A stretch of 33,701 nucleotides of DNA from JBOHBN01 sp050698355 (GTDB lineage Bacteria > Actinomycetota > Actinomycetes > Streptosporangiales > WHST01). Where the stretch lies: contig JBOHBN010000246.1 of assembly GCA_050698355.1 (NCBI GenBank), forward strand, positions 1 to 33,701, in the 5' to 3' direction. Below the pieces are notes generated by a model that was not told where the DNA came from, ran no database searches, and worked only from the letters and a program-made list of their open reading frames with translations. Positions within the stretch are counted from its first letter, which is position 1; each line of letters starts with the position of its first letter. This document shows, one piece after another, positions 22,644 to 31,120 of this stretch. The position numbers and the translations under genes were made by a program.

Positions 22644-23255
22644 TCACTCCGCCGTCTGCGTGCGGCTGTCGAGCTCCGCGGCACCGCGCTCGTGTTCCTC
22701 CGCCAGCTCGCGACGGCGGGTGCGACGGCGGCCGCTCCACTGCTGCAGCTCCTCCATCAGCGCGCCGAGGAAGACGGTGAGCGTGGCGGCGAGCGGCCAC
22801 AACGTGAGCACGCCCAACGCCTTGACGTCGAGCGGCGCGTAGAGGCGCTCGCCGTCGTGCACGGTGCGCACCGCCTGCTCGTACGCTTCCGCCCCGAACC
22901 AGTGGCCGACCTGCCACGCGATGAGCGACGCGGCCACTCCGCCGATCGCCAGCCCGACGGCCGCGGCCGTGAGCCGGTCGTGGAACAGCCCCTGCGCCAC
23001 GCTCCCGCAGCCGATGCCCGCGACCAGTGCGATCACCGCGAACCAGCCGTCGGCCGCGATCGGTCTGCTCGGCACCGGCCGGACGTACGAGCCGGCGTGG
23101 TCGGTGAACACGTACGGCGTGCGTGGCGCGATCGCGTGCCACAGCAACCCGGCGAGCACGCCGAGCACCGCGAGGGCGGCGATCAAGACCAGGGCCACCA
23201 CCACGCGGTCGCGGACAGCGCGGGCGCGGCTCGCCGGCGCGGGGTGGTCAGTCAT
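22644..23255 (-). CDS. DUF2567-like membrane protein
   Basis: 203 residues from the ATG at 23255. There is a basic cytoplasmic N-terminus, a first helix (VVVALVLIAALAVLGVLAGL), an extracytoplasmic loop with PYVFTDHAGSYVRPVPSRPI, three more helices around IALVAGIGCGSVAQGLFHDR, AAAVGLAIGGVAASLIAW and LWPLAATLTVFLGALMEEL, and a charged Arg/Glu tail. This matches my recollection of actinobacterial DUF2567; its function is unknown. It overlaps the amidohydrolase gene stop by 8 bases and so shares its operon. A GTG at 23345 would extend it but would run further into the upstream gene. Confidence 0.65.
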   Translation of the reverse strand: MTDHPAPASRARAVRDRVVVALVLIAALAVLGVLAGLLWHAIAPRTPYVFTDHAGSYVRPVPSRPIAADGWFAVIALVAGIGCGSVAQGLFHDRLTAAAVGLAIGGVAASLIAWQVGHWFGAEAYEQAVRTVHDGERLYAPLDVKALGVLTLWPLAATLTVFLGALMEELQQWSGRRRTRRRELAEEHERGAAELDSRTQTAE

Positions 23256-24387
23256 GGACCGCGCTCCCAGCCTCGGCGCCGGGGCGCACGACATCCGGAC
23301 CGGCGACGACCGCGACGGGCCGCCGCCAGTGCCGCGGGTCGGCAACGGGATCGCCGGCGAGCACGGCGATCCTCGCCGTCTCGCCGACCGCGACCCGGCC
23401 GGTGTAGGAACCGCCCGGGCTCACCACGCGTGCCGCGCCCTCGGTAGCCGCCCGCAGCGCCCCGTGCGGGCCGAGCCCCGCCTCGGCCAGCACGGCGAGC
23501 TCGCCGACGTCGACAACCGGCGACGTGCCCTCGTTGCCGAGGTCGGTGCCGTACACCAGCGGCACGCCCGCGCCGACCAGCGCGCGGAGGTTTCCCAGCA
23601 CGCCCTCGGCCTGCGGCCCGCCCGAGCGCATGAGCGTACGCGCGGTGGAGACGACCGGGAGCTGCTCCAGCGCCAGCCGAGCGACCAGGTGGGTGGGCAA
23701 CCGCTCCATGGGCACGTGGGCCAGCTCGTCCGCGCCCGCGTCGAGCGCCCTGGTGACCATCTCGGCGGTGAGCGCGTGGCAGGTGACCCGGAGACCGGCC
23801 TCGTGCGCCGCGTCGACCACCGCGGCCACCACCGGGGCGGGCGGCACCGGCAGACCACCCCCCGGTTCGAGCGCGACCTTGATGACGTCGACACCCGTGG
23901 TCGCCAGGTTGGCCACCGCGCGGCGAGCCTCGCCCGGGGAGCCGAGAAAGCGGGCGAACCCGTTGCTGCCCCACGACCTGGAGGGGTAACCGCCCGGCGC
24001 GGTGAGCACCGGACCGGCGACCGTCACCACCTGCGTGCCGTCCGGGTCGCGCCACGCCCGCGCGTCGTCGGGCCGGGCACCCAGGTCGCGGACGGCGAGG
24101 ACCCCGGCGGCGCGCAGCCGCGCCGCCCCGCCGAACGCCAGGTGCACGTGCGCGTCGGCGAGCGCCGGGCCGACCCAGCCGCCGTCGACCACATCGATGC
24201 CCTCGGGCAGGTCAACGACCGTGGCGGGACCGTACGCGGCCACGACGCCCGCGGCGTCCACGACAACGGCGGCGTCCTCGAGTACCGCGGCGCCGCCGAC
24301 GGGCGAGAACGCGCCGCGCAGCGCGACCCCCCGTGGGCGCGTGCGCGCACGGGCGGTCGGGTCGGCGGCAGGCTCCACGCTGTTCAT
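23248..24387 (-). CDS. Metal-dependent amidohydrolase (imidazolonepropionase/prolidase-like)
   Basis: 379 residues of the amidohydrolase superfamily with all binuclear metal ligands visible: H80 and H82 (ADAHVHLAF), K170 (DVIKVALEPGG, probably carboxylated), H204 (VTCHALT), H224 (ELAHVPM) and D282 (VYGTDLGNEG). The N- and C-terminal beta-sandwich (WVGPALAD; GSYTGRVAVGETARIAVLAG) resembles imidazolonepropionase-like and peptidase-type members. A true HutI is unlikely because no hut genes are nearby. The product is cytosolic. It lies 200 bp downstream of dnaE and is coupled to the DUF2567 gene. Confidence 0.85.
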   Translation of the reverse strand: MNSVEPAADPTARARTRPRGVALRGAFSPVGGAAVLEDAAVVVDAAGVVAAYGPATVVDLPEGIDVVDGGWVGPALADAHVHLAFGGAARLRAAGVLAVRDLGARPDDARAWRDPDGTQVVTVAGPVLTAPGGYPSRSWGSNGFARFLGSPGEARRAVANLATTGVDVIKVALEPGGGLPVPPAPVVAAVVDAAHEAGLRVTCHALTAEMVTRALDAGADELAHVPMERLPTHLVARLALEQLPVVSTARTLMRSGGPQAEGVLGNLRALVGAGVPLVYGTDLGNEGTSPVVDVGELAVLAEAGLGPHGALRAATEGAARVVSPGGSYTGRVAVGETARIAVLAGDPVADPRHWRRPVAVVAGPDVVRPGAEAGSAVHD

Positions 24388-24587
24388 CGCCGCGCCAGCC
24401 TATTCCCCCACGTCGCGCCACCGGCTCTCCCGCCCGGGCGAGTCCCGCCGGGGCGAGCCCCGACCCGCGTTTCCCAAATGAGATGGAGGCGGCGTACGGG
24501 TCAGGCGTACGGGACGGCAGGTGGCCCCGGCTGAGGGGGAGGTACGTCGGTCGAGGCGCTCGGGTGCTCAGCAGAGCTCGACAGAGG

Positions 24588-27500
24588 TCAGCCGAGTGCG
24601 ACGGCGCCGGCGCCGAGCAGCTGCTTCAAGTCCCCCATCAACGCCGGCGACGGTGTGACCCGCAGCCGATCGTCCAGCCGCACCACCCGGGTGCCGTTGC
24701 CGCCCTCCAGGTGAAGGCGTACCTCGGTGACGCCCGGGTGCGCCCCGAGCACCTCCTTCAGCTGCCCCACGACCGGGGGCGTGCACCTGCTGACCGGCAT
24801 GCTGATGAGTACGGGGCCCTGCGGCCGGTCGCCGATGTCGGGGATGGTCACGTCCATCGCCCGGATCCGCGGGCTGTCCTCGCGCATGTCGAGCCGACCG
24901 CGCACGACGACGACGGCGTCCTCGGCAAGCATGGTGCCGTACTGCTGGTAGGTCTGCGGGAAGAACAGCACCTCCACCGAGCCCTCGAGGTCCTCCAGCT
25001 GCGCCATCGCCCACGGTGCGCCCTGCTTGGTGATCCGGCGCGTCAGGCCGGTGACCAGACCGGCGCAGCTGACCATCTCACCGTTGCGCTCCTCGGCGCC
25101 TTCGGCCAGCGATGCGAGCGAGCAGTCCGCCGCTGAAGCGAGGACGTGCTCGAGGCCGAGCAGCGGGTGGTCGGAGACGTACAGGCCGAGCATCTCCCGC
25201 TCGTACGCCAGCAGCGCCTGCTTCTCCCACTCCTGCGGGGAGATGGTGAACTGCAGGCTCAGGTCCGTGCTGGCGTCCTCCTCGCTGCCCATGCCGAACA
25301 GCGAGTCCTGTCCGATCGCCTCGTTGCGCTTGACGTCGACGACCGCGTCGACCGCGCGCTCGTGCACCTCGCAGAGCCCCCGCCTGGTGTGGCCGAGCGA
25401 GTCGAAGGCGCCTGCCTTCACAAGCGACTCGATGACGCGCTTGTTGCAGACCTGGACGGGCACCTTGCGTAGGAAGTCCTGGAAGCTGCCGAAACCGTGC
25501 TGCTCCCGCCGGGCCCGCAGGATCTCGAGCACGACGTTGCGCCCGACGTTGCGTATCGCGGTGAGCCCGAACCTGATGTCGGTGCCGCGCGCCGCGAAGT
25601 CGGGCTCGGACTCGTTGACGTCGGGCGGTAGCACCTTGATACCCATGCGGCGACACTCGTGCAGGTAGACCGCGGACTTGTCCTTGTCGTCCTTGACGCT
25701 GGTGAGCAGCGCCGCCATGTACTCGGCGGGGTAGTTCGCCTTAAGGTACGCCGTCCAGTACGCGACGAGCCCGTACCCCGCGGTATGCGACTTGTTGAAG
25801 CCGTAGTCGCAGAAGGGCAGCAACATGTCCCACAGCGTCTGGAACGCATGCTGTGAGTACCCGTGTTCGAGCATGCCCTTGCCGAGCTGCTCGTTGTGCT
25901 TCTCCAGCTCCTTGCGCTTCTTCTTGCCCATCGCGCGGCGCAGCACGTCCGCCTCGCCGAGGGTGTAATCGCCGACCTTGCGGGCGATCGCCTGGACCTG
26001 CTCCTGGTAGACGATCAGGCCGTAGGTCTCGTCCAGGATCTCGGCGAGCGGTTCTTCGAGCTCAGGGTGGATCGCGACGACCGGCTTGCGGCCGTTCTTG
26101 CGATCCGCGTAGTCGTTGTGCGCGTTGGCGGCCATCGGGCCCGGGCGGTACAGCGCCAGCACCGCGGAGATGTCCTCGAACTTGTCCGGGGCCATCTGGC
26201 GCAGCAGCGTCCGCATGGGCCCGCCGTCGAGCTGGAACACTCCCAGGGTGTCGCCCCGGGACAGCAGCTTGTACGTGGTCTCGTCGTCGAGCGGCACCTG
26301 CTCAAGCACGATCTTCTCGCCGCGGTTGGCCTCGATGGCGGCGAGGCAGTCGTCGAGCACGGTGAGGTTGCGCAGGCCGAGGAAGTCCATCTTCAGCAGG
26401 CCGAGCGACTCGCACGCGCCCATGTCGAACTGGGTGATGATGGCGCCGTCCTGCTCCCGGCGCTGGATCGGAATGAGGTCGAGGAGCGGCTCCGCAGAAA
26501 GGATCACGCCCGCCGCGTGCACGCCCCACTGGCGCTTGAGGTTTTCCAGCCCGCGGGCGGTGTCGACGACCCGCTTGACCTCCGGCTCGCCCTCGTACAG
26601 CTGGCGGAACTCGACCGCCTCGCCGTACCGCGCGTGGTCGGGATCGAAGATGCCGGACAGCGGAATGTCCTTGCCCATCACCGAGGGCGGCATCGCCTTG
26701 GTGATGCGCTCGCCCATGGAGAACGGGTAGCCGAGGACGCGGGACGCATCCTTCACCGCTTGCTTGGCCTTGATGGTGCCGTAGGTGACGATCTGCGAGA
26801 CGCGGTCCTCGCCGTACTTCTCGGTGGCGTACCGGATCATGTCGCCGCGGCGGCGCTCGTCGAAGTCCAGGTCGATGTCCGGCATGGTGACGCGCTCGGG
26901 GTTGAGGAAGCGCTCGAAGTACAGCCGGTGCTCGATCGGGTCGAGCTCGGTGATGCCGAGCGCGAACGCCACGATCGACCCCGCCGCCGAACCGCGACCT
27001 GGACCGACCCTGATGGCGTTGTCCTTGGCGTAGCGGCAGAGGTCGGCGACGACGAGGAAGTATCCCGGGAACCCCATCTGGCAGATCATGGCGAGCTCGT
27101 AGTCAGCGCGGTCCCGGCGATCGTCCGGGATCCCGTCCGGGTAGCGCCGCGCCAGCCCGCGGTCGACCTCGACCCGCAGCCACGACTCCTCGGTCTCGCC
27201 CTCCGGCACCGGCGACCGCGGCATCAGGTCGCGGTGGGCGAAGACGCTGTCGTAATCGCCGCAGCGCTCCGCGATGCGCAGCGTGTTGTCGCACGCCTCG
27301 GGGATCTCCTGCCACAGCCGGCGCATCTCCGCAGGCGACTTCAGGTAGAAGTCGTCGGCATCGAGCTTGAACCGGTTGGGGTCGGCGAGCGTCTTGCCGG
27401 ACTGCACGCAGAGCAGCGCGCTGTGCGTCTCGGCGTCGGACGGGTAGGTGTAGTGCAGGTCGTTGGTGGCGACGAACGGCATGTCGAGCTCGCGGGCGAG

Positions 27501-28133
27501 CTTGATCAGGTCCTTCTGCGCGCGCTGCTCGACCGGCAGGCCGTGGTCCATCAGCTCGCAGAAGAACGCGTCCTTGCCGAAGATCTCCTGGAACTCGCCG
27601 GCGGAGCGCTTCGCCCCCTCGTAGTTGCCCTGCCGGAGCAGCGTCTGGATCTCGCCGGAGGCGCAGCCGGTCATGCCGATGAGGCCGCGGCCGTACTGGG
27701 CGAGGATCTCCTTGTCCATCCGCGCCTTGTAGTAGAAACCCTCCAGGCTGGCGAGCGAGGACAGCCGGAACAGGTTGTGCAGGCCCTCCGTGGTCTCGGC
27801 GAGCATCGTCATGTGGGTGTACGCGCCGCCACCGGAGATGTCGTCCTCACCGCCCTCGGCCCAGCGCACCCGGCTCTTCTCGAACCTGCTGCCGGGAGCG
27901 AGATACGCCTCGGTGCCGATGACCGGCTTGATGCCTGCCGCCTGCGCGCCCTGGAAGAACTCGTACGCGCCGTACAAGTTGCCGTGGTCGGTCATCGCGA
28001 GGGACGACATGCCCTGCCGCTCGCACTCGGCGAACAGATCGGGTAGCCGAGCAGCACCGTCGAGCATCGAGTACTCGGTGTGCACGTGCAGGTGCGCGAA
28101 GCCCTCGCCCTCGGAACCGGCCGACCCGCCCAC
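24588..28133 (-). CDS. dnaE: DNA polymerase III alpha subunit DnaE
   Basis: 1181 residues, the replicative polymerase subunit. The N-terminal PHP domain has an intact metal site (FAHLHVHTEYSMLDG, H14/H16/H18; TDHGNLYG), so it can serve as the 3'-5' proofreading exonuclease as in mycobacterial DnaE1. The polymerase core has GPGRGSAAGS and catalytic aspartates in PDIDLDFDE (near 418-426). Fingers and helix-hairpin-helix regions follow (GLIVYQEQVQ, FNKSHTAGYGLVAYWTAYLK), then an OB fold (VSCAGLVTGLTRRITKQGAP) and a tau-binding tail. The GTG at 28133 has GGAGG 8 nt ahead. It is the housekeeping polymerase; the ImuC-type mutagenic paralogue usually lacks an active PHP site. Confidence 0.97.
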   Translation of the reverse strand: MGGSAGSEGEGFAHLHVHTEYSMLDGAARLPDLFAECERQGMSSLAMTDHGNLYGAYEFFQGAQAAGIKPVIGTEAYLAPGSRFEKSRVRWAEGGEDDISGGGAYTHMTMLAETTEGLHNLFRLSSLASLEGFYYKARMDKEILAQYGRGLIGMTGCASGEIQTLLRQGNYEGAKRSAGEFQEIFGKDAFFCELMDHGLPVEQRAQKDLIKLARELDMPFVATNDLHYTYPSDAETHSALLCVQSGKTLADPNRFKLDADDFYLKSPAEMRRLWQEIPEACDNTLRIAERCGDYDSVFAHRDLMPRSPVPEGETEESWLRVEVDRGLARRYPDGIPDDRRDRADYELAMICQMGFPGYFLVVADLCRYAKDNAIRVGPGRGSAAGSIVAFALGITELDPIEHRLYFERFLNPERVTMPDIDLDFDERRRGDMIRYATEKYGEDRVSQIVTYGTIKAKQAVKDASRVLGYPFSMGERITKAMPPSVMGKDIPLSGIFDPDHARYGEAVEFRQLYEGEPEVKRVVDTARGLENLKRQWGVHAAGVILSAEPLLDLIPIQRREQDGAIITQFDMGACESLGLLKMDFLGLRNLTVLDDCLAAIEANRGEKIVLEQVPLDDETTYKLLSRGDTLGVFQLDGGPMRTLLRQMAPDKFEDISAVLALYRPGPMAANAHNDYADRKNGRKPVVAIHPELEEPLAEILDETYGLIVYQEQVQAIARKVGDYTLGEADVLRRAMGKKKRKELEKHNEQLGKGMLEHGYSQHAFQTLWDMLLPFCDYGFNKSHTAGYGLVAYWTAYLKANYPAEYMAALLTSVKDDKDKSAVYLHECRRMGIKVLPPDVNESEPDFAARGTDIRFGLTAIRNVGRNVVLEILRARREQHGFGSFQDFLRKVPVQVCNKRVIESLVKAGAFDSLGHTRRGLCEVHERAVDAVVDVKRNEAIGQDSLFGMGSEEDASTDLSLQFTISPQEWEKQALLAYEREMLGLYVSDHPLLGLEHVLASAADCSLASLAEGAEERNGEMVSCAGLVTGLTRRITKQGAPWAMAQLEDLEGSVEVLFFPQTYQQYGTMLAEDAVVVVRGRLDMREDSPRIRAMDVTIPDIGDRPQGPVLISMPVSRCTPPVVGQLKEVLGAHPGVTEVRLHLEGGNGTRVVRLDDRLRVTPSPALMGDLKQLLGAGAVALG

Positions 28134-28219
28134 GCTCGGTCCTCCTTCGAGTACGGCTGCGAATCGAGCCTAGCCGCCGCTACGGACAGCACCTCGCAGA
28201 CCCGCCGGGTGCCGCCGTG

Positions 28220-29197
28220 TCAGCAGCTCAGCTCGCTGGAGCGGGCTGAGCTACTGACTGATGACGGGTGGTTGGCCGCCTCGGCGGAAAGGCCCGCCTG
28301 GATCACCGCGTCCACCACGGCGGCGAGCCGTTCCTCGCCGAGCCGCGGGGCGCGGCGCGCCATCGCGCGTACGATCTCGCGCTCCCGCACAGGGTCGCGA
28401 CCGGCGTACCCGCCGACCGGCTTGATCTTCTGGATCACCGCCGCGATGTCGGCGCGCTGGTCGAGCAGCGTGGCGATGGCCGCGTCGGCACGGTCGATCG
28501 CGTCCCTGCCGTCGCCGAGCGTCTCCGGCGGGCCCTCGGTACGCAGCAGCGGTGCCAGCACCGTCGCCTGCTCGGTCACCTGCGCGACCAGCTCGGGTCG
28601 TGCGGCCAGGTCCAGCAGCAGGCCGTCCGCGCCGGCCGACACCGCGGCCGGCGCAAGGTCCGGGTCGCCTCCCACGTCCACCACGACCGGCATGCCGGTG
28701 CGTTCGCGCGTCTCGCGTACGAGCCGGAAGTCGATGACGAGGTGGTCGACGGTGCTGCTGCGGCTACCGCCCTCGCACAGCATCACCTGCGTGTTGCCCT
28801 CGGCGGCGCAGTACTCGGCCGCGGCCAGCCACTCGTCCGGCGTGGCACCCCAGCCCCGCTGCACCAGCACCGGCATGCGCAGCCGGCCGACCGCCCGCAG
28901 CAGCTGGAAGTCCTGCATCCATCCCGCGCCGACGAGCACGCCGTCGGCGTGCGTCGCGATCGCGGGCAGGTCCGCGGCGGAGAACGGCTCCACGACGAGA
29001 GGCCCGCGCACCTCGTCGCGCATCCGGGGCAGCTCCTCGGCGGCCGGACGGCTGCCGTGGTGCCTGCGCAGGCTGGTGACGACGACGGCGGCGCCGCTCC
29101 CCGGCCCGGCGAACACCGGAACCGCCCCGGCTCCGATGCGTGCCTTGCCCAGTCGTACCTCGCGACTCGCGGGGTCCCCTTCGGGGAAATCGGACAC
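28220..29197 (-). CDS. Chorismate mutase (AroQ) fused to a degenerate DAHP-synthase-like domain
   Basis: 325 residues. The C-terminal part (about 228-306) is an AroQ chorismate mutase with R231, R248, K259, D268, R271 and E272 at the same spacing as R11, R28, K39, D48, R51 and E52 of the E. coli enzyme. Residues about 25-200 follow a type I-beta DAHP synthase barrel: VFAGPGSG, DGVLVGAGWMQDFQLLRAVG, MPVLVQRGWGATPDEWLAAAEY and VMLCEGGSR. The metal and substrate residues are largely gone (AGPC Cys to Gly, KRG to QRG, CERG to CEGG, DPSHG to DVGGD, RGGAFKPR region deleted). The barrel is probably a pseudoenzyme that scaffolds or senses ligand. The GTG at 29197 has AGGAGG 4 nt ahead. Confidence 0.85.
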   Translation of the reverse strand: MSDFPEGDPASREVRLGKARIGAGAVPVFAGPGSGAAVVVTSLRRHHGSRPAAEELPRMRDEVRGPLVVEPFSAADLPAIATHADGVLVGAGWMQDFQLLRAVGRLRMPVLVQRGWGATPDEWLAAAEYCAAEGNTQVMLCEGGSRSSTVDHLVIDFRLVRETRERTGMPVVVDVGGDPDLAPAAVSAGADGLLLDLAARPELVAQVTEQATVLAPLLRTEGPPETLGDGRDAIDRADAAIATLLDQRADIAAVIQKIKPVGGYAGRDPVREREIVRAMARRAPRLGEERLAAVVDAVIQAGLSAEAANHPSSVSSSARSSELSC

Positions 29198-29267
29198 GGC
29201 TCCTCCTACGGTGATCGGTGCCGGTCCGCGCTCCCGAACCGGCTGGTGAATGGCCCAGTCATGACGA

Positions 29268-29293
29268 AAGCCAGAGACGTGTGTCTCTGGCTT
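29268..29293 (-). terminator. Intrinsic-terminator-like hairpin after rluD
   Basis: An 11-bp perfect stem AAGCCAGAGAC / GTCTCTGGCTT with a 4-nt loop lies in the 261-bp gap between rluD and the chorismate mutase gene, both on the minus strand. On that strand it is followed by TTTCGTC, a short T-run. It would end the dksA-like/lspA/rluD transcript and leave the downstream fusion gene to its own promoter. A palindrome CCGAGCCGGCTCGG (29345-29358) also lies in this gap. Confidence 0.65.
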
Positions 29294-29458
29294 ATGCCGG
29301 CTCGGGGGATGCGGGTCAGGGAGTGGTCACGCTGCCGCACCGGCCCGAGCCGGCTCGGTAAACGCGTAATAGACCTTACCCACGGCAAGCACTCTATCGC
29401 ATCGTCCGTATCCGGGACGGCGACGTCTCACCGTACGAGACCGCCCGGCGATGATCGG

Positions 29459-30388
29459 CTACGACTCGGCGGCCACGACCTCGAGGGCGTGCCGCAGGTC
29501 GTCGGGGTAGTCGCTCTCGAACTCCACCCACTGGCCGCTGCCCGGGTGGGTGAAGCCGAGCCGGACCGCGTGCAGCCACTGCCGGCGTAACCCGAGCCGC
29601 TCGGCGAGCACCGGGTCGGCGCCGTACATCAGGTCGCCGGCACACGGGTGGTGGACAGCGGCCATATGCACCCGGATCTGGTGGGTGCGCCCGGTCTCCA
29701 GCTTGACCTCGCACAGGCTCGCGTACCGGAACGCCTCCAGCGTGTCGTAGTGGGTGACACTCGGCTTGCCGCCGGCCACGACCGCCCACTTGTACTCCTC
29801 GCGGGGGTGCCGGTCGAGCGGGGCGTCGATCGTGCCGCGCAGCGGGTCGGGGTGGCCCTGGACGAGCGCGTGGTAGGTCTTGTCGACCGTACGCTCGCGA
29901 AACGCCCGCTTGAGCGAGGCGTACGCCCGCTCGGACCTCGCGACGACCATCGTGCCGCTCGTGCCGGCGTCCAGCCGGTGCACGATGCCCTCCCGCTCGG
30001 CCGCCCCGGCCAGGCTCAGGTGGTAGCCGGCCGCGGCGAGGCCGCCGACGACGGTCGGGCCGTCCCACCCCGGGGCTGCGTGGACCGCCACACCGATCGG
30101 CTTGTCGAGCACGCAGATGTCCTCGTCGTCGTGCAGGATGCGCATGCCGGGCACCGGCTCGTGCTCCGCCCGCACCGGCGCAGGCGGGTCGGGCAGACGG
30201 ACGTCCAGCCACTGCCCGCCGCCGATGCGCGCGGACTTGCGCGCCGGCACGCCGTCGACCAGCACCTGGCCGTCGGCGACCAGATCGGCCGCGGCCTGCC
30301 GCGAGAGCCCGAGCATGCGCGCGAGCGCCGCGTCCAGGCGCTCACCCTCGAGGCCGTCCGGCACCGGCAGGGTCTTGCGGTCACTCAT
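29459..30388 (-). CDS. rluD: 23S rRNA pseudouridine synthase, RluD family
   Basis: 309 residues. An N-terminal S4 RNA-binding domain (about 13-60: ERLDAALARMLGLSRQAAAD) precedes the RluA-type catalytic domain with aspartate D140 in VHRLDAGTSGTMVVARSE and RTHQIRVHMA. The family modifies helix 69 of 23S rRNA (RluD) or related sites; the exact targets are inferred from family and context. The ATG at 30388 overlaps the lspA stop by 8 bases. The lspA-rluD pairing is widespread in bacteria and supports the call. Confidence 0.93.
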   Translation of the reverse strand: MSDRKTLPVPDGLEGERLDAALARMLGLSRQAAADLVADGQVLVDGVPARKSARIGGGQWLDVRLPDPPAPVRAEHEPVPGMRILHDDEDICVLDKPIGVAVHAAPGWDGPTVVGGLAAAGYHLSLAGAAEREGIVHRLDAGTSGTMVVARSERAYASLKRAFRERTVDKTYHALVQGHPDPLRGTIDAPLDRHPREEYKWAVVAGGKPSVTHYDTLEAFRYASLCEVKLETGRTHQIRVHMAAVHHPCAGDLMYGADPVLAERLGLRRQWLHAVRLGFTHPGSGQWVEFESDYPDDLRHALEVVAAES

Positions 30389-30980
30389 GTGCCTGCGATG
30401 CGTCCCCGGACTCGCCGCTCTGCCGCCCGACACGGGTGCCGTCGATTCCGATCCCGCGAAACGCGAGGACGATCGCCACCGCGCCCCCGCACACGATGGC
30501 GCTGTCGGCGAGGTTGAAGATCGGCCAGTACGGCAGCTGGATCCAGTCCACGACATGGCCGTGCAGGAATCCCGGAGCCCGGACGACGCGGTCGATCAGG
30601 TTGCCGACAGCGCCGCCGAGGATCAGGCCCAGCGCAAGCGCCCAGCCGCGGCTGCGCAACCGACGTGCCGTACGGATGATGACGACGGCGACCGCGGCCG
30701 CGAGCACCGAGAAGACCACGGTCAGCCCGGCACCGAACCCGAACGCCGCGCCAGCGTTGCGGATCACGTGCAGCCGCAGCAGGCCACCGAGCAGCGAGAC
30801 GGGCGGGTGACCTTCGAGCTTGGCCACGACGATGGCCTTGGTGATCACGTCGAGCGCGACCACGGCCGAGGCGACGCAGGCGAGCACGGCCGCACGCCGG
30901 GGTAGTACGGTCTCGTTCGACCCCGCCTCGCCGCGCAGGCGTGCGTCGTCTGCGGGAACCTGTTCGTCCGTAGCCACCAC
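30381..30980 (-). CDS. lspA: Lipoprotein signal peptidase LspA
   Basis: 199 residues from the GTG at 30980 (a second GTG follows at 30977); GGGGAGGGGG lies about 12 nt upstream. Four membrane helices carry the signal peptidase II motifs IRNAGAAFGF, VGNLIDRV (D130) and IFNLADSAIV (D159), the two catalytic aspartates. It cleaves prolipoproteins such as the DctP protein of this window after lipidation. The N-terminus of about 28 residues before helix 1 is longer than in enterobacteria, which is common in actinobacteria. Confidence 0.94.
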   Translation of the reverse strand: MVATDEQVPADDARLRGEAGSNETVLPRRAAVLACVASAVVALDVITKAIVVAKLEGHPPVSLLGGLLRLHVIRNAGAAFGFGAGLTVVFSVLAAAVAVVIIRTARRLRSRGWALALGLILGGAVGNLIDRVVRAPGFLHGHVVDWIQLPYWPIFNLADSAIVCGGAVAIVLAFRGIGIDGTRVGRQSGESGDASQAHE

Positions 30981-31046
30981 CCGCAAGGCTAGCCCCCTCC
31001 CCGACCCGCACGGGCGCGGATGCACCCACGTCGCCCACACCCTCCG

Positions 31047-31098
31047 GTGATCATGAAGGATCGTCGTGGCTATAGCGACGACGACCCTTCATGATCAC
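31047..31098. repeat. 52-bp palindromic repeat, copy 3
   Basis: The arms GTGATCATGAA (31047-31057) and TTCATGATCAC (31088-31098) are identical to copies 1 and 2, and the interior is again 30 nt. Here the stem is longer, extending outward by CCG/CGG and inward by GG/CC. The interior pairs again as TCGTCGT/ACGACGA around GGCTATAGC. It lies 22 nt past the stop of the DksA-like gene and before lspA. Confidence 0.87.
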
Positions 31099-31120
31099 CG
31101 GGATAAGCAGGCCTGCGGTG

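Noticed and set aside
23256..23345. A longer DUF2567 protein starting at the GTG at 23345
   Set aside because: It would lie almost entirely inside the amidohydrolase gene, whereas the ATG at 23255 gives the common short overlap and a normal first helix.
24485..24492. GGAGGCGG, the sequence expected for the missing tRNA-Sec 5' acceptor strand
   Set aside because: The bases after it do not fold into a D arm or a TCA anticodon arm, and 8-base matches are expected by chance in this GC-rich DNA.
24491..24513. Two copies of GGCGTACGGG 3 nt apart between dnaE and the amidohydrolase gene
   Set aside because: Only two short copies built from the common local word CGTACG; not enough for a repeat array or operator claim.
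25863..28046. Long plus-strand open frame antisense to dnaE
   Set aside because: The minus-strand DnaE reading is complete and conserved; the antisense product has Leu/Val/Arg runs typical of a shadow frame.
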